A stretch of DNA of 64,000 bases from Brevundimonas vitisensis (GCF_016656965.1 NZ_CP067977.1:372001-436000); one strand, 5' to 3'; shown: positions 1 through 11,307, numbered from the stretch's first letter. Translations and numbers: made by a program. The notes: generated by a model from the sequence alone, not told the origin.

Positions 1-72
1 TGGGTGACCGGCATTGCGCCGTTTGTCGGAAGCGACGGGCCGGAGATCAGCAAAGGCCCTGGAAAGTGCATC

Positions 73-2472
<2,400 letters not shown>

Positions 2473-2541
2473 CGGCATCAGGCGGGCAGGGGGTAGATGC
2501 GCCTTGCCCGCCGCGCCGAGCCGGGGCAAACAGCCTGTTAA

Positions 2542-2618
2542 GGGCGGCTAGCTCAGCTGGTCAGAGCACCTCGTTTACACCGAGGGGGTCGGGGGTTCGA
2601 ACCCCTCGCCGCCCACCA
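2542..2618 (+). tRNA. tRNA-Val (anticodon UAC)
   Basis: Acceptor arm GGGCGGC (2542-2548) pairs with GCCGCCC (2608-2614), followed by discriminator A and an encoded CCA. The anticodon stem CCTCG/CGAGG holds the loop TTTACAC, giving anticodon TAC. The T arm is GGGGGTTCGAACCCC-like. It ends just before a bidirectional terminator. Confidence 0.97.
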
Positions 2619-2624
2619 GACATC

Positions 2625-2657
2625 AAAAAAGCCGCCGGATCGCTCCGGCGGCTTTTC
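2625..2657 (+). terminator. Rho-independent terminator, probably bidirectional
   Basis: GCCGCCGGA and TCCGGCGGC form a 9-bp stem (2631-2652) with a short TCGC loop. TTTT follows on the plus strand and six A residues precede it, so it can stop both tRNA-Val transcription and the minus-strand autotransporter gene ending at 2677. Confidence 0.85.
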
Positions 2658-2676
2658 TTGTGTCCGCGACGCGGGC

Positions 2677-5600
2677 TTAGAAGCGGAAGCTGGCCCGCAG
2701 CAGCAGCATGTAGCGGATATAGTCCTCGACCTGCTCGGCATCGGCGCTGATGCTGAGCATGCCCAGCTCGTTTCCGACGTTCAGACGGAAGCCGACGATC
2801 GGTCCGCCACCCTCGATGGAGTCGGGGCTCAGGCGGAAGTCCGGGCCCCCTGAAGCGAAGCGAGCGATGGTCTCGCCAACGTCGACCGAGATGTTCTGAC
2901 GCCAGCCAACCCGGAACTCGGGGCGAAGCCAGCTGTTCTCGCCCAGGCCGAAGCTGACGTTCATCGCCGCCACGGCAGAGAAGATGTGACCGTCACGCTC
3001 ATCGATTTCCAGGTCGAAGGCATCGCCGCCGCCCTCTTCGACGCGCGCGTCCTCGCTGAGCGAGAAATACTCGGCATAGACTTCGGGGCGCACGGTGAAC
3101 CGGCCGTAGGTCCGCTCGTAGGAGGCACCACCGGCCGCAGCCAGGGTCACGCCGTTCCAGCTGGATTCGTTGGACAGGTTCAGGCCGCTGCCGACCAGGG
3201 ACCGCGTGGCATCGAAGGTGGCATAACCGGCTGCAGCCCGCGCCCAGGTCGTCCAGTACTGACCCTGGGCGCGCCAATAGACGCCCAGCTCGATCAGATT
3301 GGCCGACAGGATTTCCTCAGCCTCGGCTTCGGGATCTTCCAGATCGGAAGAAGTGAAGGCCACGGTGACGCCGAAAGCACCCAGGTCCGTGCCGCGCTCG
3401 ACCCCGCCTGCCACGCCGAAGCCCTCGGAGCGGAAGCCGTAGGTGTCGGTCTTGTCCTTGTCGGCGTAGAAATTGATCTCCTGCAGCCAGGCGCTGGTTT
3501 CGCCCGGCTGGGCCGAGGCATTGCGCCCGGTCAGGGCCCGGGTCACGGCATCGACGCCAGAAGCCAGCGACAGCAGCGGACCGCCGGAGTGATCAGGCAG
3601 CAGCTGCTCGTAAAGATCGATGAAGCCTTCACGATCCGTCTGGCTGAGGAAGGCGTTCAGCAGGGCATCGTCACGATCCAGCGCGTCGTAGAAGGCGTCG
3701 AAGGCCGACGCCTCGACGGCCAACAGATTGGCCTCTGCCGCCGTGCGACGACGGGCATCGACATAGACATTGCCGGCCGACACGTCGGCACCGACCGTGG
3801 TGACGAACAGATAGGGCTCATCGACGCCGTCGGTCTGGACGTTGCCGTAGTTCAGCGTGGTGGCGTCGATGATGGTGAACCGCTCCGGGCCATCCAGCAG
3901 CGATGAGAAACGAACGCCCAGTCGCGCTCCATCTTGAAGCGTCGCCGTTCCGTTGACGACGAAGCCGGCGTTGGCACCGGCCTGCGGATCGAGAGACACC
4001 AGCAGCTGACCATTCTGCCCGACGGTCAGCCCGCTGATGGTCGCGGGAGCGGACTGCAGGGTCTCGAGCGAACCATTGGTCACGCTGATATCGAGCAGGC
4101 CGTCCGAATCGATGATCGCACCGCGCACGCTGGCTCCGCCCGTGATCAGCAGGCTGTCGCTGCCAGCGCCGAAGCTGATGTCGCCGCGCACCGTGCCGTT
4201 GCGGATATCGACGACGTCGCTGCCCGAACCCAACAGGACGGCACCCACCAGCACGGGTTCGAACTGATCGGACGTGCCGTCGCCATCTGTGTCGGGGTCG
4301 GTCGGGGTGGCGCCGTTGGCCTCGCCGAGCTGAACCAGGGTGACGCCCGTGGTGTTGGCGCGCACGTCAATCGCTGCCGTTCGACCGGTCATCGGGTCGT
4401 TGTCAGCGTTGGGGAGCAGTTGGGTCTGAAGCGATCGAGTGTTGGTGATCGAGGTCAGGGTGCCGCTGAGATCGAGAATCCCTACGACAGTCGCTGCGCC
4501 ACCGACCGACGTCGCGAGCATCTGATTGTTGTTGACGAAGGAGGGGACATTCGCCCCATCCTCGATCACGACGTTGGCGACCAGGACGTTGGTCTCGGCG
4601 TTCACGCCTGCCGTCAGGCCTCCGGTATTGACGAACCGCGGGGTGGTCGCGCCATCGGCGAAGCGAATGGTCGTGGCGTCAGCCTCATAGGCGAGGGCGG
4701 AGACGGTGCCGTCGTTCAGAACGCCGCCTTCGATGGTGACCGCCTGGCCGCCGGGAACCCCGAACACGACGCCCTGGGCCGCGATACCGTCATAGACGCC
4801 CTGGCCGTTGATCTCGCCGCGGTTGATGAAGCCATAGTTCTGGGCTCCGCTGCCAAAGGCACCCAGGGTAATGTCGCGCGTCGCCGATCCCACCTGGACT
4901 GCGGGCGCACCGCCGAAACTGTTGATTCGAGCCGTGGTCTCTTCGGTATCGATGACGCCGTCGTCGTCCTCGTCGGTGTCGGCCTCGACCGTGCCGACCA
5001 TCGCCTCGTCGATGACCACGCCGCCAGCCACGTTGCCGCCGATGACGACAGCAGCCCCGCCCTGGTAAAGGTCATCGGCTTCCAGGTCCTCGATAACCGC
5101 GTCAGAGGGACGGCTGGTGTAGCGATAACCCGATGACTGAACCTGTGCCTGAACGATGAGCGGGCCGTCGGTATCGCCCGTCACGTTGACGCCGGTCGAA
5201 TTGCGACCGTAGCCGCTGACGTTGCCACCGATGAAGGTCTGTCCGGACACGTCGCCGGCGATGTTGATGCCCGTGGAGTCCTCGCCCGTCACCGAGACGG
5301 CACCAAGGTTGGTGAAGTTCCCGGTCAGATCGCTTTCCAGCGAAATCCCGAACGAGTTGTTTCCGTCGACATTGATGGCCCCGGTCCGCGTGATCCGGAT
5401 GTCCCCCACCAGCGGGGCCGCGCCCGTGACACGAACCCCGTACCGATCGGTGCCGTTCGCGAAGGGTCCGTCCAGATCGGCGTCGTTGTCGGTGTTCGGG
5501 TAGGTGTCGATATTGTCGGTGATGGTGATGGCACCGCTGATCGTCAGATCTGCCGTGTTGCCGCCATTGACCAGGACGCCGGTCGCACCGTTGGCGGCAT

Positions 5601-5847
5601 TGGCCATGGTGATCGAACCCCCGGCATCAATCGTCACGTCATGGCTGGAGTTCAGCGTCACCGCCGTGCCGCTGTTGACCGTGATCGAGCCGCCGCTGGC
5701 GATCCGGACGATATCCGGCCCCGAACCGGTGGCGTTGGACGTGGTGATGGGCGTTGTGCGGGTGGTGGAGATGACCACCTCGGCCTGAACCCCCGTCGCC
5801 GCCAGCAAAGGAGCGATCGCCACCGCGGTCGCGAGCAGATTACGCAT
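2677..5847 (-). CDS. Autotransporter outer-membrane protein with long repetitive passenger
   Basis: Type V secreted protein of about 1056 residues. The chosen ATG at 5847 gives a clear signal peptide (MRNLLATAVAIAPLLAATGVQA); the frame extends 43 codons upstream but that stretch is not protein-like. The passenger (about residues 23-780) is rich in Gly, Asn, Asp, Thr and Val with repeated GxNxxGD/G-x-I-x-x-GD type units, typical of a beta-helix. It contains Asp-rich segments resembling thrombospondin-3/EF-hand calcium loops (DTDEDDDGVIDTE and DPDTDGDGTSDQFE). The last ~260 residues alternate aromatic and polar residues and end in ASFRF, a terminal Phe signature of outer-membrane beta-barrels. 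No protease motif is recognised, so the role (adhesion, aggregation) is inferred. Confidence 0.88.
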   Translation of the reverse strand: MRNLLATAVAIAPLLAATGVQAEVVISTTRTTPITTSNATGSGPDIVRIASGGSITVNSGTAVTLNSSHDVTIDAGGSITMANAANGATGVLVNGGNTADLTISGAITITDNIDTYPNTDNDADLDGPFANGTDRYGVRVTGAAPLVGDIRITRTGAINVDGNNSFGISLESDLTGNFTNLGAVSVTGEDSTGINIAGDVSGQTFIGGNVSGYGRNSTGVNVTGDTDGPLIVQAQVQSSGYRYTSRPSDAVIEDLEADDLYQGGAAVVIGGNVAGGVVIDEAMVGTVEADTDEDDDGVIDTEETTARINSFGGAPAVQVGSATRDITLGAFGSGAQNYGFINRGEINGQGVYDGIAAQGVVFGVPGGQAVTIEGGVLNDGTVSALAYEADATTIRFADGATTPRFVNTGGLTAGVNAETNVLVANVVIEDGANVPSFVNNNQMLATSVGGAATVVGILDLSGTLTSITNTRSLQTQLLPNADNDPMTGRTAAIDVRANTTGVTLVQLGEANGATPTDPDTDGDGTSDQFEPVLVGAVLLGSGSDVVDIRNGTVRGDISFGAGSDSLLITGGASVRGAIIDSDGLLDISVTNGSLETLQSAPATISGLTVGQNGQLLVSLDPQAGANAGFVVNGTATLQDGARLGVRFSSLLDGPERFTIIDATTLNYGNVQTDGVDEPYLFVTTVGADVSAGNVYVDARRRTAAEANLLAVEASAFDAFYDALDRDDALLNAFLSQTDREGFIDLYEQLLPDHSGGPLLSLASGVDAVTRALTGRNASAQPGETSAWLQEINFYADKDKTDTYGFRSEGFGVAGGVERGTDLGAFGVTVAFTSSDLEDPEAEAEEILSANLIELGVYWRAQGQYWTTWARAAAGYATFDATRSLVGSGLNLSNESSWNGVTLAAAGGASYERTYGRFTVRPEVYAEYFSLSEDARVEEGGGDAFDLEIDERDGHIFSAVAAMNVSFGLGENSWLRPEFRVGWRQNISVDVGETIARFASGGPDFRLSPDSIEGGGPIVGFRLNVGNELGMLSISADAEQVEDYIRYMLLLRASFRF

Positions 5848-6006
5848 TCGGAAAAACACCCTCGGTGGACACGCATATCGAACGCCGCATCCCCGATAGC
5901 AGGGACCGCGCCAGCCTGCCTCAAGTTTCTCGAATTTGAGGCGATTGCAAGGCCGATCGCGTCTTCGGAACCGCACCAGAGCGTCCCCTGCTTGCTCAAT
6001 CTGGGA

Positions 6007-6026
6007 TCAAAGTGATATCACTTTGA
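6007..6026. promoter_or_regulatory. Perfect 20-bp palindrome upstream of the SPFH gene, candidate RHH operator
   Basis: tcaaagtgatatcactttga is fully self-complementary over 20 bases and ends 19 bases before the SPFH start codon. A degenerate half (tgacatcg) follows it. The only small DNA-binding candidate in the operon is the ribbon-helix-helix protein at 6944, so autoregulation is inferred. It also lies upstream of the divergent autotransporter gene. Confidence 0.6.
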
Positions 6027-6045
6027 CATCGAGAAGGGGAGAGTC

Positions 6046-6942
6046 ATGACACCACTGAATTCCAAATCCCAAGAGCGTCCGGCCCGCAGCGCCAATGGCA
6101 TTGTGATGCTGCTGGTAGGGCTGGGCCTCATTCTGGCGGCACCTGTCGCGATCGCGGTAGTGCCCGTCAAGATCGTGGCCGTGCTTCTGGCTGCAACCCT
6201 GGTTTCGGTCGGCCTGTTTGTGCTTTGCGGGCTGTATGCGCTGCAGCCCAATGAGGCGATGGCGATACTGTTGTTCGGTGACTATCGCGGGACGGATCGC
6301 AAGACGGGGCTTCATTGGGTCCTGCCTTGGTACACCCGCAAGAAAATCTCCCTGCGCGCCCGCAACATCACCAGCGACACGCTGAAGGTGAACGACAAGC
6401 GCGGAAACCCGGTCGAGATCGCCGCCAATGTCGTCTGGCGGGTATCCGACTCGGCCCAGGCTCTGTTCGACGTCGATGACTATCAGGCCTTCGTCGATAT
6501 TCAGGTGGATACCGGTCTGCGGGACATCGCCTCCCACTATGCCTACGACCACGGCGAGCAGGTGGAGGGCGAGGAAAACGAACTGACGCTTCGCGCCGAT
6601 GCCGAGGATGTGGCCGAGCGGCTGTGCGTCGAGTTGGCCAAGCGGGTGGCGATCGCCGGCATCTCCATCGACGAGGCGCGGCTCGCCCACCTGGCCTATG
6701 CGCCGGAGATCGCCGGGGCCATGCTTCGCAGGCAGCAGGCAGAGGCGATCCTGTCGGCGCGGCGCCTGATCGTGCGGGGTGCGGTGGGCATGGTCGAGAG
6801 CGCGCTCAATGACCTGGGCGAGCGCGACGTCGTCCAACTGGACGAAGATCGCAAGGCGGCGATGGTGTCCAACCTGCTGGTGGTCCTGTGCGCCGACCGC
6901 GAGGCCCAGCCCGTCGTCAATACGGGCACGCTCTACGGCTGA
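6046..6942 (+). CDS. SPFH/band-7 domain membrane protein
   Basis: Protein of 298 residues with two hydrophobic segments near the N-terminus (about 18-38 and 41-64), followed by the SPFH fold recognised from [29 protein letters not shown] and the segment about [18 protein letters not shown]. Such proteins form membrane-associated oligomers of the stomatin/flotillin type. The start has a strong AGGGGAG site. It is followed after one base by a ribbon-helix-helix gene, a pairing seen in other bacteria as an SPFH/Arc-like operon. Function in this pairing is not established. Confidence 0.88.
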   Translation: MTPLNSKSQERPARSANGIVMLLVGLGLILAAPVAIAVVPVKIVAVLLAATLVSVGLFVLCGLYALQPNEAMAILLFGDYRGTDRKTGLHWVLPWYTRKKISLRARNITSDTLKVNDKRGNPVEIAANVVWRVSDSAQALFDVDDYQAFVDIQVDTGLRDIASHYAYDHGEQVEGEENELTLRADAEDVAERLCVELAKRVAIAGISIDEARLAHLAYAPEIAGAMLRRQQAEAILSARRLIVRGAVGMVESALNDLGERDVVQLDEDRKAAMVSNLLVVLCADREAQPVVNTGTLYG

Positions 6943-6943
6943 C

Positions 6944-7126
6944 ATGGCCCGCCCCAGAAAGCCATTCCTGATGCGAGGTTCGCCCGAGGTGATGTCGGCC
7001 GTCGAGAAATTGGCGGCCGCCGAACTTCGGTCGGTCAACGCTCAGCTGGAGGTTCTGCTGCGCGAAGCCCTGGCGCGACGGGGCGTGGCCATCGCGCCGG
7101 ATCGTCCGCCTGCTGAGAACACTTGA
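6944..7126 (+). CDS. Small ribbon-helix-helix (Arc-type) DNA-binding protein
   Basis: Sixty-residue basic protein. Residues 6-45 fit an Arc/MetJ-type fold: a beta strand (KPFLMRGSPEV), helix A (MSAVEKLAAAELRS) and helix B (VNAQLEVLLREALARRG), with the family-typical S-x-N-A-Q-x-E-x-L-L-R-E pattern. Its start lies one base after the SPFH stop, so the two are co-translated. The likely target is the 20-bp palindrome at 6007-6026. This is transcription-factor-like rather than a toxin-antitoxin pair, since the partner is a membrane scaffold and not a toxin. Confidence 0.82.
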   Translation: MARPRKPFLMRGSPEVMSAVEKLAAAELRSVNAQLEVLLREALARRGVAIAPDRPPAENT

Positions 7127-7238
7127 GCTTGTCGTCAGACGGGTCTACGGGCGCTGAATGGCAAGATCGAAAAAGGTCCGACGCATCCAAGGCCGATCGT
7201 CTGGCGTTAGGCCCGGCGAAACCAGCGGAGCAGACCCC

Positions 7239-8486
7239 ATGACCCTTGCCGGCCTTGACGTCCAGGAGACGGAGCTGAGGCTTATTCCAGGCCTGGACGA
7301 GGAAGTTTCTCAGACGCTTCAGGCGATGAGGGCCTCGGCCGGTGATCCCCGTCCCAGACTGGTCGACACCACCATGCTTTATGCGCCCCGTTCCGGAGGG
7401 GTGAAGCGCTATCTGATGTCCAAGAAGGCCTGGCTGGCCGAGAACCGGCCAGGCGTGGCACACAGTCTGGTCGTGCCGGGCGCACGCCACCACGCCGGTT
7501 CGGATGGCATCATCAAACTGCACGCGGCCAAGCTGCCGTTTGGCGACGGTTATCGCTGGCCTACGTCGGTGCGGCGATGGGGGGCCTGGGTGGCCTCTCT
7601 GAAGCCGTCGATCATCGAGGCCGGCGACCCCTATACGCCGGGGCAGGGGGCACTGGAGGCCGGCCAGAGGGCAGGCTGTCCCGTTGTCGGCTTCTGTCAC
7701 TCCGACCCGGCCGGGCTTGCGGCGCTTCATTTCGGGGAGTGGGCCAAAAAGCCGGTCGAGAAGCGCTGGGCCAAGTTGTTCGGACAGTTCGACCGCGTCG
7801 TTTCGCCCAGCCGGTTCATCGCTCAGCGCCTGGAAGAAGCGGGCGTCGGAAACATTGTCATTCGCCCGCTGGGCGTCGAGGTCGACACCTTCCGGCCGGA
7901 CCGCCGCGATCGGGATTGGTTGCTGAAGAAGCTGGACTTGCCCGCGTCGGCGCGGCTGCTCTGCTTTGCTGGTCGACCGGCAAAGGAAAAGAACATCGAC
8001 GTCCTGATCGAGGCGGTCCAGCGTCTCGGTGCGCCGTATCATCTTGTTCTGGTCGGCGCCGGCACGGGCATGCCGCCCGAGGATCGCGTGATCACCTTGC
8101 CCTATGAGCGTGACCCGCGCGCCGTGGCCCGGATCATCGCCAGCTGCGACGCCTTCGTCCACGCCAATGACAAGGAGCCTTTCGGCCTGATCGTGCTGGA
8201 GGCGATGGCCTGCGGACGGCCCGTCGTGGGGGTCAATGCGGGAGGCGTTGCCGAGACCGTCGATGATTCGGTGGGGCAACTGTCCCAGAGCGCTGATCCG
8301 GCCGAATATGCCCAAGCCATCGAGGCCTTGTTCGCGCGAGACATCGAGGCGATCGGTCAGGCGGCGCGCGTTCACACGGTGGAGCGTTTCGCCTGGAACC
8401 GCGTGTTCGAGGATCTGTGCATGGTCTATGGCGAGACGTCCGGGAAGCCGGCCTTCGTTCAGCCTTCCGACTGGGCCGTGCATTGA
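7239..8486 (+). CDS. Glycosyltransferase family 4 (GT-B fold)
   Basis: Predicted cytoplasmic retaining glycosyltransferase of 415 residues. The N-terminal acceptor domain has the GGVKRYL loop, and the C-terminal nucleotide-sugar domain carries GRPAKEKNIDVLIEA and the E-x7-E signature in EPFGLIVLEAMACGRPVV. The ATG at 7239 is preceded by GCGGAG at 8-base spacing; an upstream in-frame ATG at 7158 lacks a good ribosome site. The closest general type is mannosyl/glucosyltransferases of cell-surface glycan or glycolipid synthesis. Acceptor and donor cannot be read from sequence. Confidence 0.87.
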   Translation: MTLAGLDVQETELRLIPGLDEEVSQTLQAMRASAGDPRPRLVDTTMLYAPRSGGVKRYLMSKKAWLAENRPGVAHSLVVPGARHHAGSDGIIKLHAAKLPFGDGYRWPTSVRRWGAWVASLKPSIIEAGDPYTPGQGALEAGQRAGCPVVGFCHSDPAGLAALHFGEWAKKPVEKRWAKLFGQFDRVVSPSRFIAQRLEEAGVGNIVIRPLGVEVDTFRPDRRDRDWLLKKLDLPASARLLCFAGRPAKEKNIDVLIEAVQRLGAPYHLVLVGAGTGMPPEDRVITLPYERDPRAVARIIASCDAFVHANDKEPFGLIVLEAMACGRPVVGVNAGGVAETVDDSVGQLSQSADPAEYAQAIEALFARDIEAIGQAARVHTVERFAWNRVFEDLCMVYGETSGKPAFVQPSDWAVH

Positions 8487-8491
8487 GGCAG

Positions 8492-9013
8492 ATGCGGGCG
8501 CCGCTGCTGGCCCTGGGTCTGGCGGGTTGCTTCGCCTTCAGCGCAGCGGCACAGACGGTCGTCATCGTGCGTCACGCAGAGAAGGCCGACTCTTCGTCCG
8601 ATCCCGCCCTGTCGCTTGAGGGACAATCGCGCGCAGCCAGCCTGATCGATCTGTTCGAAGACACTGCGCCCACGCTGATCCTGACTTCGCCATTGCAGCG
8701 GACCATGCAGACGGCCCGCCCCATGTCGGACCGCGCCGGCGTGCCGATCCAGGCCGTATCGTTCGAAAGCGGCACTGAGGGGCATGTGGCGCGCACGGTC
8801 GATCTGGTCCGCTCAGCGAGCGCCGATTCCGTTATCCTGATTGTCGGGCACAGCAATACGGTGCCGCAGATCGCAGCGGCCCTGGGCGATCCGTCACCAC
8901 AGCAGCTGAATGAATGCGATTTCGATCGGGTAACGACCCTGGTGCTGAGTCCGGCCGGCGGTGCGCCGGAGGTCAGGCATAGCCGGTATGGCGTGCCGTC
9001 GGCGGCCTGCTAG
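8492..9013 (+). CDS. Secreted histidine phosphatase superfamily protein
   Basis: The 173-residue product begins with a signal peptide (MRAPLLALGLAGCFAFSAAAQ) and then the phosphatase core: VRHAEKA (catalytic His in the RHG-type motif), SPLQRTMQTA, and VGHSNTVP with the second catalytic His. It is probably exported to the periplasm. It starts five bases after the glycosyltransferase stop, so the two may be co-transcribed. Substrate is unknown. The reading frame is open further upstream inside the glycosyltransferase, but the signal peptide supports 8492. Confidence 0.87.
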   Translation: MRAPLLALGLAGCFAFSAAAQTVVIVRHAEKADSSSDPALSLEGQSRAASLIDLFEDTAPTLILTSPLQRTMQTARPMSDRAGVPIQAVSFESGTEGHVARTVDLVRSASADSVILIVGHSNTVPQIAAALGDPSPQQLNECDFDRVTTLVLSPAGGAPEVRHSRYGVPSAAC

Positions 9014-9029
9014 TCGGCTGGGGTTAGCC

Positions 9030-9114
9030 TGGTGCGGATGAGAGGACTCGAACCTCCACGCCTCTCGGCGCTGGAACCTAAATCCAGTGCGTCTACCAGT
9101 TCCGCCACATCCGC
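9030..9114 (-). tRNA. tRNA-Leu (anticodon UAG)
   Basis: On the minus strand GCGGATG (from 9114) pairs with CATCCGC, followed by ACCA including an encoded CCA. The anticodon stem CTGGA/TCCAG encloses TTTAGGT, giving anticodon TAG. A long class-II variable arm is present, as expected for leucine tRNAs. Confidence 0.96.
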
Positions 9115-9172
9115 TCAGGTCTGGCGCGGGCTTTAGGGTGGATTGCAGGTCACGGCAAGCGGCAGAGAAGCG

Positions 9173-9340
9173 CTATCGCTCCACCGGGACGGTGGGGGCC
9201 GGATCAGGGTCCACTGGGCACGGCGGCGCGGGCCGGGGCCGGCGGGGCTGGATGACATAGAAGCCACGCGCCACCAGAGCCATGGCCAGGGTCGCTTCAG
9301 CCTCGGCTTTGAGAATTTCGCGTTTTCTTTGCGAATCCAA
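9173..9340 (-). CDS. Small hypothetical protein, TTG start
   Basis: A 55-residue frame, DSQRKREILKAEAEATLAMA after the initiator then LVARGFYVIQ and a Pro-rich tail. The TTG at 9340 has an AAGGGAG ribosome site seven bases upstream; the same frame continues to 9412 but there runs into the permease terminator. The first 35 residues look like an amphipathic helix and short strand. I do not recognise a family. Apart from this frame, tRNA-Leu and the terminator, nothing is seen in 9115-9477. Confidence 0.45.
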   Translation of the reverse strand: MDSQRKREILKAEAEATLAMALVARGFYVIQPRRPRPAPPCPVDPDPAPTVPVER

Positions 9341-9410
9341 TGAACTGCTCCCTTGCCGCGAGGCAACGCCCTGGATGGCGTCGGGTTCAGTGCGCTCAGT
9401 AAAAAAGGCC

Positions 9411-9444
9411 AAACAAAAAGAGGCCCGGGCGAACCCGGGCCTCT
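9411..9444 (-). terminator. Rho-independent terminator of the amino-acid permease gene
   Basis: AGAGGCCCGGG (9419-9429) and CCCGGGCCTCT (9434-9444) form an 11-bp stem with a CGAA loop. Read on the minus strand, it is followed by a T-rich stretch (TTTTTGTTT). Confidence 0.9.
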
Positions 9445-9477
9445 CGTTTCTGTCGCAATGCGTTCCCGCTTGCTGCG

Positions 9478-11133
9478 TCAGTCCTTCTGATTGTCGACGC
9501 CCGAACCCAGGGCTTCGGCCGGGGAGGACATGGTGGTCTCCTCGGTGATGTCGATGCCCTTGGCCAGCTTGGAGTTCCAGAAGCCGTAGGCGGCATAGAG
9601 GACCGCGCCGATGGCGGCGTAACCGCCCAGCAGCATCAGGGGTAGGGGGTTGTCCTCGGCCGCATGCTGGAACATCGGGATCAGGTTTTGGCTGGCCAGG
9701 AACAGGCAGGCCAGGATCCCCAGGACGGCGGTGAAGATCCCGCCCGGCACCTTGAACGGACGCGGCATGTCCGGGTGTTTGATGCGCAGGAAGATCACGC
9801 TCAGGCAGACGATCGAGAAGGCCGTGGCCGTCCCCAGCGAGACCAGGTCACCGAGGATCGAAATGGGCAGGAAGGCCGCCGCAATGGCGATCAGAATGCC
9901 CAGCACGATGGTGCCGATCCAGGGCGTGCGGAACTTGGGATGGATGACGGCAAAGGCACGCGGCAGCAGGCCGTCGCGGGCCATGGTGTAGAAGATGCGG
10001 GTCTGGCCGTAGCACAGCACCAGCATGACCGAAGACAGGCCGGTCACGGCACCGATCTTGATCAGGAAGGCGATCATGTTCAGCTGGCCCTCAGGGGCGG
10101 CGGCCAGCGGCACATTGGCCCATTCCAGGCCCATGCGGTCGATGGCGACGGCGACCGGAGCCGGGCTTGCCAGTTCCAGATAGGGCACGACGCCCGTCAT
10201 GACCGCAGCCACGGCCATATAGATGAGGGTACAGACGAACAACGCGCCCAGGATGCCGATCGGCACGTCCTTGGAGGGGTTCTTGGCCTCGGCGGCCGCG
10301 GTCGAGACCGCTTCGAAACCGACGTAGGCGAAGAAGATGATGGCCGCACCACGGAAGATACCGCCGACGCCGAACTGACCGGCCACACCGGTCGGCTCGG
10401 GGATGAAGGGGACCCAGTTGTCGGGGTTCACATAGCTGATGCCCACAGCGATGAAGGTCAGCAGGACGACGATCTTGATGACGACGATGGCGTTGTTGAT
10501 GTTGGCGCTTTCCGACACGCCCAGCACCAGCAGGCCGCAGACTGCGGCGATGCCGATGGCCGCGACCAGGTTGAACGACCCGGTCATGGGGAAGCTGGTG
10601 GCCCCGGCGGTCTGAACCAACTGGACCAGGGGCGTCGCCCACTGCGGACCTTCGCCGCCAGCGTACTGAATGGTCGGGAAGATTTGTTGGCTGATGCCAA
10701 AATCACTGAGAATCGAAACGACATAGCCGGACCAGCCCACCGCGACGGTCGAGGCGGCGACGCCGTATTCCAGCACCAGCAGCCAGCCCATGATCCAGGC
10801 GAAGACTTCGCCCAGAGTGCCATAGGCATAGGTGTAGGCCGAGCCCGAGACCGGCATGGTCGAGGCCAGTTCTGCGTAGCACAGACCCGCCAGGCCGCAG
10901 GCGATGCCCGCGACCACGAAGGACAGCATGATGGCCGGGCCGGCGTTGGCGGCGGCGACCTGTCCGGTCAGAACGAAGATGCCCGCCCCGATGATGGCCC
11001 CGATGCCCAGGCTCATCAGGTTTATGGGCCCCAGCGTGCGCTTCAGCTCGCTCTTGGCCGCTTCCTTCTGAATCTGGACAACTGATTTCTTGAGAAAAAG
11101 CCGGTTCCCACCGGGCTTCACGCCGTTTGACAT
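9478..11133 (-). CDS. APC superfamily amino-acid permease
   Basis: Inner-membrane secondary transporter of 551 residues with about 12-14 hydrophobic segments. The first carries the APC signature GIGAIIGAGIFVLTG, and FAYVGFEAVSTAAAEAKNP lies in the sixth helix region, as in the cationic amino-acid transporter (CAT/YfnA-like) group. The ATG at 11133 is chosen because the N-terminus is then a short cytoplasmic tail before the core. AGAGGGG lies about 10 bases upstream. It is monocistronic with its own terminator and is divergent from hrpB. Substrate is not predictable beyond amino acids. Confidence 0.9.
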   Translation of the reverse strand: MSNGVKPGGNRLFLKKSVVQIQKEAAKSELKRTLGPINLMSLGIGAIIGAGIFVLTGQVAAANAGPAIMLSFVVAGIACGLAGLCYAELASTMPVSGSAYTYAYGTLGEVFAWIMGWLLVLEYGVAASTVAVGWSGYVVSILSDFGISQQIFPTIQYAGGEGPQWATPLVQLVQTAGATSFPMTGSFNLVAAIGIAAVCGLLVLGVSESANINNAIVVIKIVVLLTFIAVGISYVNPDNWVPFIPEPTGVAGQFGVGGIFRGAAIIFFAYVGFEAVSTAAAEAKNPSKDVPIGILGALFVCTLIYMAVAAVMTGVVPYLELASPAPVAVAIDRMGLEWANVPLAAAPEGQLNMIAFLIKIGAVTGLSSVMLVLCYGQTRIFYTMARDGLLPRAFAVIHPKFRTPWIGTIVLGILIAIAAAFLPISILGDLVSLGTATAFSIVCLSVIFLRIKHPDMPRPFKVPGGIFTAVLGILACLFLASQNLIPMFQHAAEDNPLPLMLLGGYAAIGAVLYAAYGFWNSKLAKGIDITEETTMSSPAEALGSGVDNQKD

Positions 11134-11167
11134 TGAGTCGCGACCCCTCTTGGCGAACCCTCCCCGG

Positions 11168-11187
11168 GCCGCCTTCACTAAGGCGGC
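11168..11187. repeat. Perfect 8-bp hairpin in the permease/hrpB divergent region
   Basis: GCCGCCTT-CACT-AAGGCGGC lies 35 bases upstream of the permease start codon. No T-run follows on either strand, so it is not a classical terminator. It could be a leader structure or an operator. Confidence 0.4.
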
Positions 11188-11307
11188 GACGCTAGCGGGG
11201 GATCGTGCGACACGCAACGCGGTTTCCGAACGATGAAGGCGCGACGACGCTTTCGTGAAGGCGTTCAGGGCGTGGTGAGATCGGCACCTTTTGGCTATGC
11301 GGGCGGG

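Noticed and set aside
4..72. Upstream extension of the lon frame
   Set aside because: It is open only by chance; the start at 73 matches the known 799-residue family length.
6046..7126. Toxin-antitoxin reading of the SPFH-RHH pair
   Set aside because: The SPFH product is a 298-residue membrane scaffold with no toxin fold; an autoregulated operon explains the pair better.
9143..9343. Plus-strand frame in the gap after tRNA-Leu
   Set aside because: No ribosome site and a composition unlike protein; the opposite-strand frame at 9173-9340 is better supported.
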